64,000 bases of DNA from Pseudomonas maumuensis (GCF_019139675.1 NZ_CP077077.1:4464001-4528000), one strand, 5' to 3'. Shown: positions 25,517-35,179, numbered from the stretch's first letter. The notes: a model not told the origin generated them from the letters alone. Program-made: numbers and translations.

Positions 25517-26491
25517 TCAGGATTTCGCCGGAGCGGGCTTGGCGGCCGCGGCCGCAGGCGTTGTTGGTGTGGCGGCTTCAGGTGCTGGGGCCGTCGGCGG
25601 CACCGGCACTGCCGATTGCTCGACCGGTTTCTCCACCGGGGTCACGCGCTCGAGCTGGATGTTCACCCGGCGGTTTCGCGCCCGGTTGCCGGCAGAGTTG
25701 TTCTTGGCCAACGGGTAGCGCTCGCCGTGGAAGCGCACGGTGATCTGCTCCTCCGGCACGCCATGGGCCTTGAGGTACTCGGCTACCGCCAGCGCCCGTC
25801 GACGTGATGTGTCACGGTTGGTCAGGCGATTGCCGCTGTTGTCGGAATGGCCATTGAGTTCGATGTGGTTGACCGTCGGATCGGCCTTCAAGTAATCGAG
25901 CAGCACATCCAGGCGAGCGCGCGCCGAGCTATCCAGTTCGATTCCGCCACCGGGGAAACCGACCTGGGTCTGGCGGATCTGGTCATAGTTCATTGGCAGC
26001 AGCTTTGCAGCGCACAGTTGGTAGTCGCTGTAGGCCTTGGCGAAACTGACTGGCATCACGCGCACTTCCATCGGCCGGCCACCCTCGCCCCGGTAGTTGC
26101 GCACCACCGTACTGCGACCGTCGAGCAGGCCATTGATCAGGCGGCTTGCCTGGCCTTGGCTGGAGGTGAACAGCACGCCGGTACGGCTCATGTGTACCGC
26201 ACCGAGGTTGATATCGCCACGCCCTGGCTGCCAGGGCGCCGCGGCGGCCAACAAGGTGGCGGAACCTGCGCCGAGAACGTTGCTGTCCGAACGCAGCTGG
26301 AATGTCGGCTGTTCGCCGGCACGGCGTACGAACTCGCCGCTGCCGAAACCGTCGATCGGCTGGATCAGGCGACATTCGAACTGATCACCCTCGACTTTCC
26401 AGGCGACGTTCTCCACGCGGGTCTGGAAAGTCATGGCCCCGGCCGGCAGGCTGGCGACAAGGGTGAACAGGGCTAGGTAACGCTGGCGCAC
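25517..26491 (-). CDS. motY: MotY-like sodium-motor T-ring protein, OmpA domain
   Basis: 324 aa. Signal peptide ([18 protein letters not shown]), then the MotY N-terminal domain ([23 protein letters not shown] begins it), and a C-terminal OmpA domain ([35 protein letters not shown]). The tail is Pro/Ala-rich ([20 protein letters not shown]). It forms the periplasmic ring that anchors stators of the flagellar motor. I prefer GTG 26491, which has GGAG 6 nt upstream, to GTG 26503. Confidence 0.85.
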   Translation of the reverse strand: MRQRYLALFTLVASLPAGAMTFQTRVENVAWKVEGDQFECRLIQPIDGFGSGEFVRRAGEQPTFQLRSDSNVLGAGSATLLAAAAPWQPGRGDINLGAVHMSRTGVLFTSSQGQASRLINGLLDGRSTVVRNYRGEGGRPMEVRVMPVSFAKAYSDYQLCAAKLLPMNYDQIRQTQVGFPGGGIELDSSARARLDVLLDYLKADPTVNHIELNGHSDNSGNRLTNRDTSRRRALAVAEYLKAHGVPEEQITVRFHGERYPLAKNNSAGNRARNRRVNIQLERVTPVEKPVEQSAVPVPPTAPAPEAATPTTPAAAAAKPAPAKS

Positions 26492-26621
26492 GGTCGGCTC
26501 CACTGATTCTGACGGCTTACCTGAATGCTATCGGACGTCTGTCGGAAAACTTGATAGCCGTGCTCGAACAGGGGTTTTCCGGTAGCATTGGCTTCTGAGT
26601 TCGACCCGCCTGGAATCTCCA

Positions 26622-27668
26622 ATGTCCGATCGCCTGACCCTCCTGCGCCCCGACGACTGGCACATCCATCTGCGCGATGGTGCCGTCCTGCCCCACACCG
26701 TCGGTGACGTGGCGCGCACCTTCGCCCGTGCCATCATCATGCCCAACCTGGTTCCGCCGGTGCGCAACGCCGCCGAGGCCGCGGCCTACCGCCAGCGTAT
26801 CCTTGCCGCACGCCCCGCCGGCAGCCGCTTCGAGCCGCTGATGGTGCTCTACCTCACCGACCGCACCAGCGCCGACGATGTGCGTGCCGCCAAGGCCAGC
26901 GGGATCGTGTACGCCGCCAAGCTCTACCCCGCCGGCGCCACCACCAACTCCGATTCGGGCGTGACCAGCATCGACAATATCTTCCCGGCGATCGAGGCCC
27001 TGGCCGAAACCGGCATGCCCTTGCTGGTGCATGGTGAAGTCACGCGCAGCGAGATCGATGTGTTCGACCGTGAGAAGCGCTTCATCGACGAGCACATGCG
27101 CCGCCTGGTCGAGCGCTTCCCGACCCTGAAAGTGGTGTTCGAGCACATCACCACTGCCGATGCCGCGCAGTTCGTCACCGAGGCGCCGGCCAACGTCGGT
27201 GCGACCATCACCGCCCAGCACCTGCTGTACAACCGTAACCACATGCTGGTCGGCGGCATCCGCCCACACTTCTACTGCCTGCCGATCCTCAAGCGCAACA
27301 CCCACCAGGTGGCGCTGCTGGATGCCGCCACCAGTGGCAACCCGAAGTTCTTCCTCGGCACCGACTCGGCGCCGCATGCCAAGCACGCCAAAGAAGCCGC
27401 TTGCGGCTGCGCCGGCTGCTACACCGCCTATGCCGCAATCGAGCTTTACGCCGAAGCGTTCGAACAACGCAACGCGCTGGACAAGCTCGAAGGCTTCGCC
27501 AGCAAGCATGGCCCTGACTTCTATGGGCTACCGCGCAACACCGACACCATTACCCTGGTGCGTGAGGAGTGGACCGCGCCGGACAGCCTGCCCTTCGGCG
27601 ACACCATCGTAATTCCCCTGCGCGCTGGTGAAACACTGCGCTGGCGCCTGCAGGAGGACAACGCGTGA
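26622..27668 (+). CDS. pyrC: Dihydroorotase (class II)
   Basis: 348 aa. Interconverts carbamoyl-aspartate and dihydroorotate in pyrimidine synthesis. Zinc ligands: [10 protein letters not shown] (His-x-His), the bridging Lys in [28 protein letters not shown], and the Asp in GTDSAPH. Overlaps rnt by 4 nt. Confidence 0.96.
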   Translation: MSDRLTLLRPDDWHIHLRDGAVLPHTVGDVARTFARAIIMPNLVPPVRNAAEAAAYRQRILAARPAGSRFEPLMVLYLTDRTSADDVRAAKASGIVYAAKLYPAGATTNSDSGVTSIDNIFPAIEALAETGMPLLVHGEVTRSEIDVFDREKRFIDEHMRRLVERFPTLKVVFEHITTADAAQFVTEAPANVGATITAQHLLYNRNHMLVGGIRPHFYCLPILKRNTHQVALLDAATSGNPKFFLGTDSAPHAKHAKEAACGCAGCYTAYAAIELYAEAFEQRNALDKLEGFASKHGPDFYGLPRNTDTITLVREEWTAPDSLPFGDTIVIPLRAGETLRWRLQEDNA

Positions 27669-28339
27669 GCGAAGATCTGTACGAAGACGACCAGGATAGC
27701 CAGGTCAGCAGCGGCTCGCGCCATCCGATGGCCGAGCGTTTCCGCGGTTACCTGCCCGTGGTGGTGGATGTCGAGACCGGTGGTTTCAACAGCGCCACCG
27801 ACGCGCTGCTGGAGATTGCCGCCGTCACCATCGGCATGGATGAAAAGGGCTTCCTGTTCCCCGAGCACACCTACTTCCATCGGGTCGAACCGTTCGAGGG
27901 GGCCAATATCGAGGCCGCCGCGCTGGAGTTCACCGGCATCAAGCTCGATCACCCGCTGCGCATGGCGGTGAGCGAGGAAAGCGCGCTGACCGATATTTTC
28001 CGCGGCGTGCGCAAGGCGCTGAAGGCCAATGGCTGCAAGCGGGCGATCCTGGTGGGGCATAACAGCAGCTTCGACCTGGGTTTCCTCAATGCTGCAGTGG
28101 CGCGCAACGATATCAAGCGCAACCCGTTCCACCCGTTCTCCAGCTTCGATACTGCCACCCTCGCTGGCCTCGCCTACGGCCAGACCGTACTAGCCCGAGC
28201 CTGCCAGAGCGCAGACATCGACTTCGACGGCCGTGAGGCGCACTCGGCGCGTTACGACACCGAGAAGACCGCCGAACTGTTCTGCGGCATCGTCAACCGC
28301 TGGAAAGAGATGGGCGGCTGGCGCGATTTCAACGATTGA
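27665..28339 (+). CDS. rnt: Ribonuclease T
   Basis: 224 aa. DEDDh 3'-5' exoribonuclease that trims tRNA and other stable RNA 3' ends. Motif [10 protein letters not shown], motif [13 protein letters not shown], motif [14 protein letters not shown]. Starts at GTG 27665, overlapping the pyrC stop (GTGA). A terminator follows. Confidence 0.96.
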   Translation: MSEDLYEDDQDSQVSSGSRHPMAERFRGYLPVVVDVETGGFNSATDALLEIAAVTIGMDEKGFLFPEHTYFHRVEPFEGANIEAAALEFTGIKLDHPLRMAVSEESALTDIFRGVRKALKANGCKRAILVGHNSSFDLGFLNAAVARNDIKRNPFHPFSSFDTATLAGLAYGQTVLARACQSADIDFDGREAHSARYDTEKTAELFCGIVNRWKEMGGWRDFND

Positions 28340-28370
28340 AGCCCGCTCCCGCGACATGTTCGCCACGCAT

Positions 28371-28402
28371 AAAAAAACCGGCCATCAGGGCCGGTTTTTT
28401 TA
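28371..28402. terminator. Bidirectional terminator between rnt and peroxiredoxin
   Basis: AAAAAAACCGGCC-ATCAG-GGCCGGTTTTTTT between convergent genes. Confidence 0.9.
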
Positions 28403-28415
28403 TGCGCCAGGCAAA

Positions 28416-29018
28416 TTACAGCTTGCCAGCGTTCTCGCTCAGGTAAGCCGCGACGCCTTCCGGCGAAGCGTTCATGCCCTTGTCGCCTTTCTTCCAGTTG
28501 GCCGGGCAGACTTCGCCGTGCTCTTCGTGGAATTGCAGGGCGTCGACCAGACGCAGCAGCTCGTCCATGTTACGACCCAGTGGCAGGTCGTTGACGATCT
28601 GCGAACGGACAACACCGTTGGTGTCGATCAGGAAGGCGCCACGGAAGGCCACACCGCCTTCGGACTCAACGTCGTAGGCCTTGCAGATTTCGTGGGTCAT
28701 ATCGGCTGCCAGGGTGTACTTGACCTGACCGATGCCGCCGTTATTGACCGGGGTGTTGCGCCAGGCGTTGTGGGTGAAGTGCGAGTCGATCGACACGCCG
28801 ATCACTTCCACGTTGCGCGCCTGGAAGTCAGGGATACGGTTGTCCAGGGCGATCAGCTCGGACGGGCAGACGAAGGTGAAGTCCAGCGGGTAGAAGAACA
28901 CCAGGCCGTACTTGCCCTTGATGGCCGAGGCCAGGTTGAAGCTGTCGACGATCTCGCCGTTGCCCAGCACGGCTGGAACGGTGAAGTCCGGGGCTTGTTT
29001 GCCAACGAGTACGCTCAT
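28416..29018 (-). CDS. 2-Cys peroxiredoxin (Prx1/AhpC type)
   Basis: 200 aa. Peroxidatic Cys51 in DFTFVCPSE and resolving Cys171 in GEVCPANW; also the GGIG-like segment NNGGIGQ and no YF tail motif, so a robust form. Reduces H2O2 and organic peroxides. Divergent from bfd, beside iron-storage genes, which suits protection against iron-driven oxidation. Confidence 0.93.
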   Translation of the reverse strand: MSVLVGKQAPDFTVPAVLGNGEIVDSFNLASAIKGKYGLVFFYPLDFTFVCPSELIALDNRIPDFQARNVEVIGVSIDSHFTHNAWRNTPVNNGGIGQVKYTLAADMTHEICKAYDVESEGGVAFRGAFLIDTNGVVRSQIVNDLPLGRNMDELLRLVDALQFHEEHGEVCPANWKKGDKGMNASPEGVAAYLSENAGKL

Positions 29019-29168
29019 TCGATCTCTCCTGATGAGGGGTGAAAAACCTTGCCCGGGCGGAACGCATCCCCCGGATCCAGCAAAGGCCGACCATCATACA
29101 CAGCTTTGCGTGACAGGCCGAATCTCAACCGCCGGTCGCTCTGGAACGCACCTTACACAAAGTGTTTT

Positions 29169-29188
29169 GACAAGCATTCTCATTACCA
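29169..29188 (-). promoter_or_regulatory. Fur-like box upstream of bfd
   Basis: Read on the minus strand the 20 nt run TGGTAATGAGAATGCTTGTC. They match a typical TGATAATGAGAATCATTATC Fur site at 16 of 20 positions. It lies 44-63 nt before the bfd start, in the divergent bfd/peroxiredoxin region. Confidence 0.55.
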
Positions 29189-29231
29189 TTACTCTCCAAC
29201 GCATCGACTCAACCCGCGATGGTCAGCCTTT

Positions 29232-29453
29232 ATGTATGTGTGTCTTTGTGTCGGTGTCACCGACGGACAGATCCGCGATGCGATCTACGAAGGATGCTGC
29301 AGCTACAAGGAAGTGCGAGCCGCCACCAACGTGGCCAGCCAGTGCGGCAAGTGCGCCTGCCTCGCCAAACAGGTGGTACGCGAGACCCTCACCGAGCTGC
29401 AACTGAGCCAGCAAGCCGCCCTGCCCTACCCCGTTGAATTCAACGCGGCGTAA
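29232..29453 (+). CDS. bfd: Bacterioferritin-associated ferredoxin
   Basis: 73 aa. [2Fe-2S] ligands: YVCLCVGV (Cys-x-Cys) and SQCGKCAC (C-x2-C). Bfd gives electrons to heme in bacterioferritin, so that stored Fe3+ is released as Fe2+. Start at ATG 29232 (MYVCLC). It lies just before bfr with its own terminator, and a Fur-like site upstream suggests induction in iron limitation. Confidence 0.95.
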   Translation: MYVCLCVGVTDGQIRDAIYEGCCSYKEVRAATNVASQCGKCACLAKQVVRETLTELQLSQQAALPYPVEFNAA

Positions 29454-29470
29454 ATTCCCCAAATTCGAAG

Positions 29471-29497
29471 AACCGGACCTAGTGTCCGGTTTTTTTA
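29471..29497 (+). terminator. Terminator after bfd
   Basis: AACCGGAC-CTAGT-GTCCGGTT followed by six more T. Confidence 0.88.
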
Positions 29498-29654
29498 TGC
29501 CTGCAATTCAATAAGTTAGCGCTCGAACGCGGTTCACAAACATTCTTATTCCGATTAATTTTCACTTATTATTCAATAACTTAGGTTTGACATAGATAGT
29601 TGCGGAGCTCAAACTTGTTTTCATTGGCTCAACTTCTACAGGGCAGACCCCATC

Positions 29655-30128
29655 ATGAAAGGCGACGTAAGCGTCATCCAGCATCTCAACAAGGTCCTCG
29701 GAAACGAGCTGGTCGCAATCAACCAGTACTTCCTGCATGCGCGCATGTACGAAGATTGGGGCCTGAACAAGATCGGCAAACTCGAGTACAAAGAGTCCAT
29801 CCAGGCGATGAAGGATGCTGACAAGCTGATCAAGCGCATCCTCTTCCTCGAAGGCATCCCCAACGTCCAGGACCTGGGCAAGCTGATGATCGGCGAGCAC
29901 ACCAAGGAGATGCTCGACTGCGACCTGAAGCTTGAGAAAAAGGCCCACGCCGACCTGAAAGCCGCCATCGCCCACTGCGAAACCGCTGGCGACTTCGGTT
30001 CGCGCGATGTGCTCGAGGACATCCTCGAAGACCAGGAAGAGCACATCGACTGGCTGGAAACTCAGCTGGGCCTGATCGACAAGATCACTATCGAGAACTA
30101 CCTGCAATCGCAGATGGGCGAAGAGTAA
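29655..30128 (+). CDS. Bacterioferritin, heme-binding subunit with incomplete ferroxidase site
   Basis: 157 aa, four-helix ferritin fold. Heme ligand Met52 is present ([10 protein letters not shown]). Of the six ferroxidase ligands known from P. aeruginosa BfrB, Glu18, Glu94 and His130 remain. Residue 51 is Ala (not Glu), 54 is Asp (not His) and 127 is Gln (not Glu). This is the pattern of the P. putida beta-type subunit, which works with a separate ferroxidase-competent alpha subunit. The AT-rich 5' region (29520-29600) probably carries its promoter. Confidence 0.92.
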   Translation: MKGDVSVIQHLNKVLGNELVAINQYFLHARMYEDWGLNKIGKLEYKESIQAMKDADKLIKRILFLEGIPNVQDLGKLMIGEHTKEMLDCDLKLEKKAHADLKAAIAHCETAGDFGSRDVLEDILEDQEEHIDWLETQLGLIDKITIENYLQSQMGEE

Positions 30129-30148
30129 CTGCAACGCCCGCACATGGA

Positions 30149-30173
30149 GCCCTGCCAGTGCAGGGCTTTTTTG
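30149..30173 (+). terminator. Terminator after bfr
   Basis: AGCCCTGC-CAGT-GCAGGGCT followed by TTTTT. Confidence 0.9.
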
Positions 30174-30201
30174 TGGGCGTGTCACTCGATCGAGGTCAAC
30201 A

Positions 30202-30227
30202 AAAAGCCCCGCTATTGCGGGGCTTTT
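30202..30227. terminator. Terminator of grxD
   Basis: AAAAGCCCCGC-TATT-GCGGGGCTTTT, downstream of the minus-strand glutaredoxin; can act in both directions. Confidence 0.88.
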
Positions 30228-30252
30228 GCATCCTGGCGAGAGAACGCCGGAA

Positions 30253-30588
30253 TCAGGCTTCGGAAGCCTTGGCCTTGGCCGCCGCATCCTTGATCAGGGT
30301 CTGCAGCTCACCCTTTTCGAACATCTCGATCATGATGTCGCTGCCGCCGACCAGTTCACCCGCCACCCACAGTTGCGGGAAGGTAGGCCAGTTGGCGTAC
30401 TTGGGCAGGTTGGCGCGGATTTCCGGGTTCTGCAGGATGTCGACATAAGCGAACTTCTCGCCACACCCCATCACGGCTTGCGAAGCCTTGGCCGAGAAAC
30501 CGCACTGCGGGGCATTCGGCGAACCTTTCATGTAAAGCAGAATGGTGTTGTTGGCGATCTGCTCTTTGATTGTATCGATGATATCCAT
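30253..30588 (-). CDS. grxD: Monothiol glutaredoxin (Grx4/GrxD type)
   Basis: 111 aa. Active site CGFS (Cys29) in GSPNAPQCGFS, then WPTFPQLWVAGELVGGSDI, the glutathione-binding signature. Such proteins bind a bridging [2Fe-2S] cluster with glutathione and take part in Fe-S delivery and iron sensing. Fits with the neighbouring bfd/bfr genes. Confidence 0.95.
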   Translation of the reverse strand: MDIIDTIKEQIANNTILLYMKGSPNAPQCGFSAKASQAVMGCGEKFAYVDILQNPEIRANLPKYANWPTFPQLWVAGELVGGSDIMIEMFEKGELQTLIKDAAAKAKASEA

Positions 30589-30679
30589 GAAGCACCTCGG
30601 CTGAACTTTCCGACTGGGTCGTCGGCACGGTGACGCATTGTATCGGAAAGCCGAGCGCCGTGCTCGGCCTTGCCAAAGC

Positions 30680-32788
30680 TCATGCGGCTTCTACCTGGAC
30701 CGGCACGCCATTGAGGGCCGCATTGCCGGAAACGCCATCACGCAAGCGCTCGTCGGTAAGATCGTTGGCACTGGCCCCTGGCTGCGCAGCGGCCACTTGC
30801 AACCGCGCGCCCTGGCGGCCATGGCCGTAGCCATGAGGCAGGCTGACCACGCCCGGCATCATCTCTTCACTGGCCTGAACGGGTACTTCGATCACACCGG
30901 TACGGGAACGCACCGTCACCAGCTGGCCATCCTGCAGTTGGCGCTGGTGCATGTCCTGGGGATGCATCAACAGCTGGTGGCGCGGCTTGCCTTTGACCAG
31001 CCGATGGTAGTTGTGCATCCACGAATTATTGCTGCGCACATGGCGCCGACCGATCAGCAACAACTGGCCTTCTGGCGGCGGAACTTGCCGGGCCAGGCGT
31101 TGCAGATCATCGAGCAGCACCGCTGGTGCGGCTTCGACTTTGCCGCTGGGCGTGCGCAAGCGCGCCGCCAGGTTGGCACTCAGCGGCCCGAGATCGAGAC
31201 CATGAGGGTGCTCATCGAGCACCTGGAGCGAAAGCGCCCAGGACGACTGCTCGCCATAAGGCCCCCTGCGCAAGGCGACGTCGATCATCTGGGCCGGTGG
31301 CAGGGTTGCCTTGAGTTCTACCTGTGCCTGTTGGGCGAAGGCTCTTGCCAGCCCCACGAAGATCTCCCAGTCATGCAGCGCCCCCTGCGGCTTGGGCAGG
31401 ATCGCCCGGTTGAAGCGGGTGACATTGCGTACCGCCAGCAGGTTGAAGGTGGAGTCGTAGTGATCATTCTCCAACGCCGAAGTGGAGGGCAGGATCAGGT
31501 CGGCGTGACGGGTCGTCTCGTTGATGTACAGGTCGATGCTGAGCATGAAGTCCAAACCGGCCAGTGCCTCGTCCAGACGCCGCCCATTGGGTGTGGACAA
31601 TACCGGGTTGCCCGCCACGGTCAGCAACGCCCGAACCTGCCCCTCGCCGGGCTCGAGGATTTCCTCGGCGAGGGCCGACACAGGCAGCTCGCCTCCGTAC
31701 TCGGGCAACCCCGAGATGCGGCTGCGCCACTGATCGAAGTGACCTCCAGAGGTGCTGGCGACCAGGTCGACGGCCGGTTCGGTACACAAGGCACCGCCCA
31801 CGCGGTCAAGATTGCCGGTGACCAGGTTGATCAGTTGCACCAGCCAGTGGCATAGCGAGCCGAAGGCCTGGGTCGAGACCCCCATCCGGCCATAGCACAC
31901 CGCCTTGTCGGCAGCAGCGAAATCCCGCGCCAGCTGGCGAATATTCTCAGCCGGGATGCCGCACAATGCACTCATGCTGACTGCATCGAACGGCTGGAGT
32001 GCCTCACGGACCTGCTCCAGCCCCTTGATCGGCAGGTGTGATCCACGCACCAGGCCCTCGGCGAACAGGGTATGCAACAGCCCGCTCAGCAGCGCCGCGT
32101 CGCCACCGGGACGGATGAACAAATGGCGGTCGGCCAGTAATGCCGTCTCGCTGCGCCGCGGGTCCACCACCACCAGTTGTCCGCCCCTGGCCTTGAGTGC
32201 CTTCAGGCGTTTTTCCACGTCGGGGACAGTCATGATGCTGCCATTGGACGCCAGGGGATTGCCGCCAAGAATCAGCATGAACTGCGTGTGGTCGATGTCC
32301 GGAATGGGCAACAACAGGCCATGGCCGTACATCAAGTGGCTGGTCAGGTGCTGCGGCAGCTGGTCAACCGAGGTGGCCGAAAAGCGGTTGCGGGTCTTGA
32401 GCAGGCCAAGGAAATAGTTGCTGTGGGTCATCAGGCCATAGTTATGCACGCTGGGGTTGCCCTGGTAGACCGCCACTGCATTGCGCCCGTGGGCTTGCTG
32501 CACCGCCCAAAGTCGCTCTGCGGCGAAGGCGAAGGCCTCATCCCAGCCAATTGGCTGCCACTGGTCACCGATGCGCCGGTGAGGCTGGCGCAGACGGTCG
32601 GGGTCCTCCTGGATGTCCTGGAGGGCAACCGCCTTGGGGCAGATATGACCACGGCTGAACGGGTCCTGCGGGTCTCCCTTGATCGAGCTGATCCATGCAC
32701 GGCCCTCGGCTTCGTGGGTGACTTCGATGTTCAGGCCACAGATGGCCTCGCACAGGTGACAGGCTCGGTGATGCAGGGTCTTGGTCAT
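30680..32788 (-). CDS. Molybdopterin (bis-MGD) oxidoreductase, FdhF/BisC-like
   Basis: 702 aa. N-terminal [4Fe-4S] ligands C10-x2-C13-x3-C17 ... C50 (GHICPKA), then the molybdopterin domain (GGNPLASNG, VVDPRRSETA, FIRPGGDAALL) and the C-terminal molydop-binding domain (RSRTGVIEVPVQ, GVVSLPHGYGHG). No Tat signal, so cytoplasmic. The Mo-ligand region reads YQGNPSVHNYG, without an evident Cys or Sec. Substrate unknown. No partner subunit is adjacent. A hairpin-terminator about 160 nt upstream may attenuate it. Confidence 0.85.
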   Translation of the reverse strand: MTKTLHHRACHLCEAICGLNIEVTHEAEGRAWISSIKGDPQDPFSRGHICPKAVALQDIQEDPDRLRQPHRRIGDQWQPIGWDEAFAFAAERLWAVQQAHGRNAVAVYQGNPSVHNYGLMTHSNYFLGLLKTRNRFSATSVDQLPQHLTSHLMYGHGLLLPIPDIDHTQFMLILGGNPLASNGSIMTVPDVEKRLKALKARGGQLVVVDPRRSETALLADRHLFIRPGGDAALLSGLLHTLFAEGLVRGSHLPIKGLEQVREALQPFDAVSMSALCGIPAENIRQLARDFAAADKAVCYGRMGVSTQAFGSLCHWLVQLINLVTGNLDRVGGALCTEPAVDLVASTSGGHFDQWRSRISGLPEYGGELPVSALAEEILEPGEGQVRALLTVAGNPVLSTPNGRRLDEALAGLDFMLSIDLYINETTRHADLILPSTSALENDHYDSTFNLLAVRNVTRFNRAILPKPQGALHDWEIFVGLARAFAQQAQVELKATLPPAQMIDVALRRGPYGEQSSWALSLQVLDEHPHGLDLGPLSANLAARLRTPSGKVEAAPAVLLDDLQRLARQVPPPEGQLLLIGRRHVRSNNSWMHNYHRLVKGKPRHQLLMHPQDMHQRQLQDGQLVTVRSRTGVIEVPVQASEEMMPGVVSLPHGYGHGRQGARLQVAAAQPGASANDLTDERLRDGVSGNAALNGVPVQVEAA

Positions 32789-32948
32789 GGCCGCCTCTGC
32801 CTTGTTGTTCTGGAGGTTCGACTATGCGCCGCACCCACGGGCCGTGCCAGCGCGCTTCGCGACGTGAATCGGGCGATATCAGGCCGACGATTCGCAACTA
32901 CGGGTTTGCCAAACGCGACGCAAGCCGTGTACAACCTCTGTAGCAAAT

Positions 32949-32999
32949 AAAAAACAGCTGCCCACCAAAGGCTTACGACACCCTTTGCCACCGGGCAGC
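32949..32999 (-). terminator. Intrinsic terminator upstream of the molybdopterin gene
   Basis: On the minus strand GCTGCCC ... CCTTTG / CAAAGG-type inner stem ... GGGCAGC forms a hairpin, followed by TG and TTTTTT. It lies about 160 nt before the oxidoreductase start and about 25 nt after a TATAAT sequence on that strand (33036-33031). It could end a short RNA or act as an attenuator. Confidence 0.6.
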
Positions 33000-33005
33000 C
33001 GTTCT

Positions 33006-33047
33006 CCCTCTTGGTTTCAGGCGACATTTAATTATAGTATTGCGCCT
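33006..33047. promoter_or_regulatory. argF promoter with tandem ArgR-like operator
   Basis: Plus-strand promoter: TTGGTT (33011-33016), 17 nt, TATAGT (33034-33039). Overlapping it on the minus strand are two direct 21-bp units, AGGCGC-N8-AA-N5 (33047-33027) and TGTCGC-N8-AA-N5 (33026-33006), the ArgR half-site pattern. Binding would cover the -35 to -10 region, a repressor position. The rest of the 364-nt gap holds the minus-strand hairpin and an argF leader of roughly 105 nt. Confidence 0.68.
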
Positions 33048-33152
33048 TTCCCTATTCCGTCCGCCCCGTGCGGCTTACGCCGCAGGTCACTCCCGTTGTC
33101 AACAAAACCCATACGGTCGACCTGCAGAACGTTGCAGATAAGGTAGTCAATC

Positions 33153-34073
33153 ATGAGCGCTAGGCACTTTCTCTCCCTGCTGGACTTCACCACCGACGAA
33201 TTGCTCGGTGTGATCCGCCGAGGCATCGAGCTGAAGGACCTGCGCAAGCGCGGTGTACTGTTCGAACCCTTGAAGAACCGCGTGCTGGGCATGATCTTCG
33301 AGAAATCCTCGACCCGTACCCGGGTATCGTTCGAAGCCGGCATGATCCAGCTTGGCGGCCAGGCGATCTTCCTGTCTCCGCGTGACACGCAGCTTGGCCG
33401 TGGCGAGCCGATCGCCGACAGCGCCATCGTGCTTTCGAGCATGGTCGATGCGGTGATGATCCGGACCCATGCCCACAGCACCCTCACCGAATTCGCCGCC
33501 CATTCGCAGGTGCCGGTCATCAACGGCCTGTCCGACGAATCGCACCCCTGCCAACTGCTCGCCGACATGCAGACCTTCCTCGAGCACCGCGGCGCGATCC
33601 AGGGCAAAACCGTGGCGTGGATCGGCGATGGCTTCAACATGTGCAACTCGTATATCGAGGCAGCCATCCGGTTCGACTTCCAACTGCGCATCGCTTGCCC
33701 GGAAGGCTACGAGCCCGATCCACGCTTCCTGCAACTGGGTGGCGAGCGCGTGCAGATCATCCGCGATCCGAAGGAAGCCGTGCGCGGGGCGCACCTGGTG
33801 ACCACGGATGTCTGGACTTCCATGGGCCAGGAAGAGGAAACTGCACGGCGCCTGGCGCATTTCGCGCCTTACCAGGTCACCCGCGAACTGCTCGACCTGG
33901 CGGCACCCGACGCCCTGTTCATGCATTGCCTGCCCGCCCACCGTGGCGAGGAGATCAGCCAGGACCTGCTCGACGACCCCCGCTCGGTCGCCTGGGACGA
34001 AGCTGAAAACCGCCTGCATGCGCAGAAGGCCCTTCTGGAATTCCTTGTAGAACCGGCTTACCACCACGCATGA
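33153..34073 (+). CDS. argF: Ornithine carbamoyltransferase, anabolic
   Basis: 306 aa. Makes citrulline from ornithine and carbamoyl phosphate. Carbamoyl phosphate motif SSTRTR, HPCQ in [12 protein letters not shown], and [10 protein letters not shown] are intact. Short anabolic form. ATGA overlap with the ABC ATPase gene at 34070. Confidence 0.97.
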   Translation: MSARHFLSLLDFTTDELLGVIRRGIELKDLRKRGVLFEPLKNRVLGMIFEKSSTRTRVSFEAGMIQLGGQAIFLSPRDTQLGRGEPIADSAIVLSSMVDAVMIRTHAHSTLTEFAAHSQVPVINGLSDESHPCQLLADMQTFLEHRGAIQGKTVAWIGDGFNMCNSYIEAAIRFDFQLRIACPEGYEPDPRFLQLGGERVQIIRDPKEAVRGAHLVTTDVWTSMGQEEETARRLAHFAPYQVTRELLDLAAPDALFMHCLPAHRGEEISQDLLDDPRSVAWDEAENRLHAQKALLEFLVEPAYHHA

Positions 34074-35179
34074 GTCAACAGCTACTGCTCAACCTGCGCA
34101 ACCTGGCCTGCGGCTATGGCGACCAGCGCATCGTCCAGAACCTCAACCTGCACCTCAACGCGGGCGACATCGGTTGCCTGCTGGGGTCCTCCGGTTGCGG
34201 CAAGACCACCACGCTGCGCGCCATCGCCGGTTTCGAGCCGATACACGAAGGTGAAATCCAGCTGGACGGCGAAGTCATTTCCCGCGCCGGATTCACCTTG
34301 GCCCCGGAAAAGCGCCGGATCGGCATGGTATTTCAGGACTACGCCCTGTTCCCCCACCTCACCGTGGCGCAGAACATCGCCTTCGGTATCGGTAAGCACC
34401 CGCGCCAGGCGGCGGTGGTCGACGAGATGCTCGAGCTGGTCAAGCTCGGCGGCCTGGGCGGGCGCTACCCGCACGAGCTGTCCGGCGGCCAGCAGCAACG
34501 CGTGGCGCTCGCCCGGGCGCTTGCACCCGAGCCACAGCTGCTGTTGCTCGACGAGCCATTCTCCAACCTCGACGTGGAACTGCGCCGGCGCCTGAGCCAT
34601 GAGGTCCGCGATATCCTCAAGAGCCGTGGCACCAGCGCCATCCTGGTCACCCACGACCAGGAAGAAGCCTTCGCCGTCAGCGATCATGTCGGCGTCTTCA
34701 AGGAGGGCCGCCTGGAGCAGTGGGACACGCCCTACAATCTCTACCATGAGCCGCAGACGCCGTTCGTTGCCAGTTTCATCGGCCAGGGCTACTTCATTCG
34801 CGGCCAGATGAGCAGCCACGAAGCGGTGACCACCGAACTCGGTGAGCTACGTGGCAACCGAGCCTACACCATGGCGCCCGGCAGTTCGGTGGACGTGTTG
34901 CTGCGCCCTGACGACATCATCCATGCTCCGGACAGCACGTTGCGGGCACAGGTCATCGGCAAGAGCTTCCTCGGCGCGTCGACCTTGTACCGCCTGCGAC
35001 TTCCCACCGGCAGCCAGCTCGAAGCGATCTTCCCCAGCCACAACGACCACCCGATCGGGCAGGAGGTCGGCATCGCCGTGGCGGCCGATCATCTGGTGCT
35101 GTTCGCGGTGCCCGGCAGCGTTGCCGCGCAGTTGGCACCCCAGGAAAACGGCGTACGTCGCATCAGCTCGGCGCTTTAG
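34070..35179 (+). CDS. ABC transporter ATP-binding protein, FbpC/PotA-like
   Basis: 369 aa. Walker [11 protein letters not shown]-loop [11 protein letters not shown], signature LSGGQQQR, Walker [14 protein letters not shown]-loop VTHDQEEA. The C-terminal TOBE-like domain (about 270-350) places it with ferric-ion, polyamine or sulfate importers of the CUT/FbpC type. No permease or binding protein is adjacent; partners must be elsewhere. Translation is coupled to argF (ATGA), so it shares arginine control. Confidence 0.85.
   Translation: MSQQLLLNLRNLACGYGDQRIVQNLNLHLNAGDIGCLLGSSGCGKTTTLRAIAGFEPIHEGEIQLDGEVISRAGFTLAPEKRRIGMVFQDYALFPHLTVAQNIAFGIGKHPRQAAVVDEMLELVKLGGLGGRYPHELSGGQQQRVALARALAPEPQLLLLDEPFSNLDVELRRRLSHEVRDILKSRGTSAILVTHDQEEAFAVSDHVGVFKEGRLEQWDTPYNLYHEPQTPFVASFIGQGYFIRGQMSSHEAVTTELGELRGNRAYTMAPGSSVDVLLRPDDIIHAPDSTLRAQVIGKSFLGASTLYRLRLPTGSQLEAIFPSHNDHPIGQEVGIAVAADHLVLFAVPGSVAAQLAPQENGVRRISSAL

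Noticed and set aside
33036..33059. Standard sigma-70 promoter on the minus strand for the molybdopterin gene
   Set aside because: TATAAT is good, but no acceptable -35 lies 16-18 nt away, so I list it only as part of a finding.
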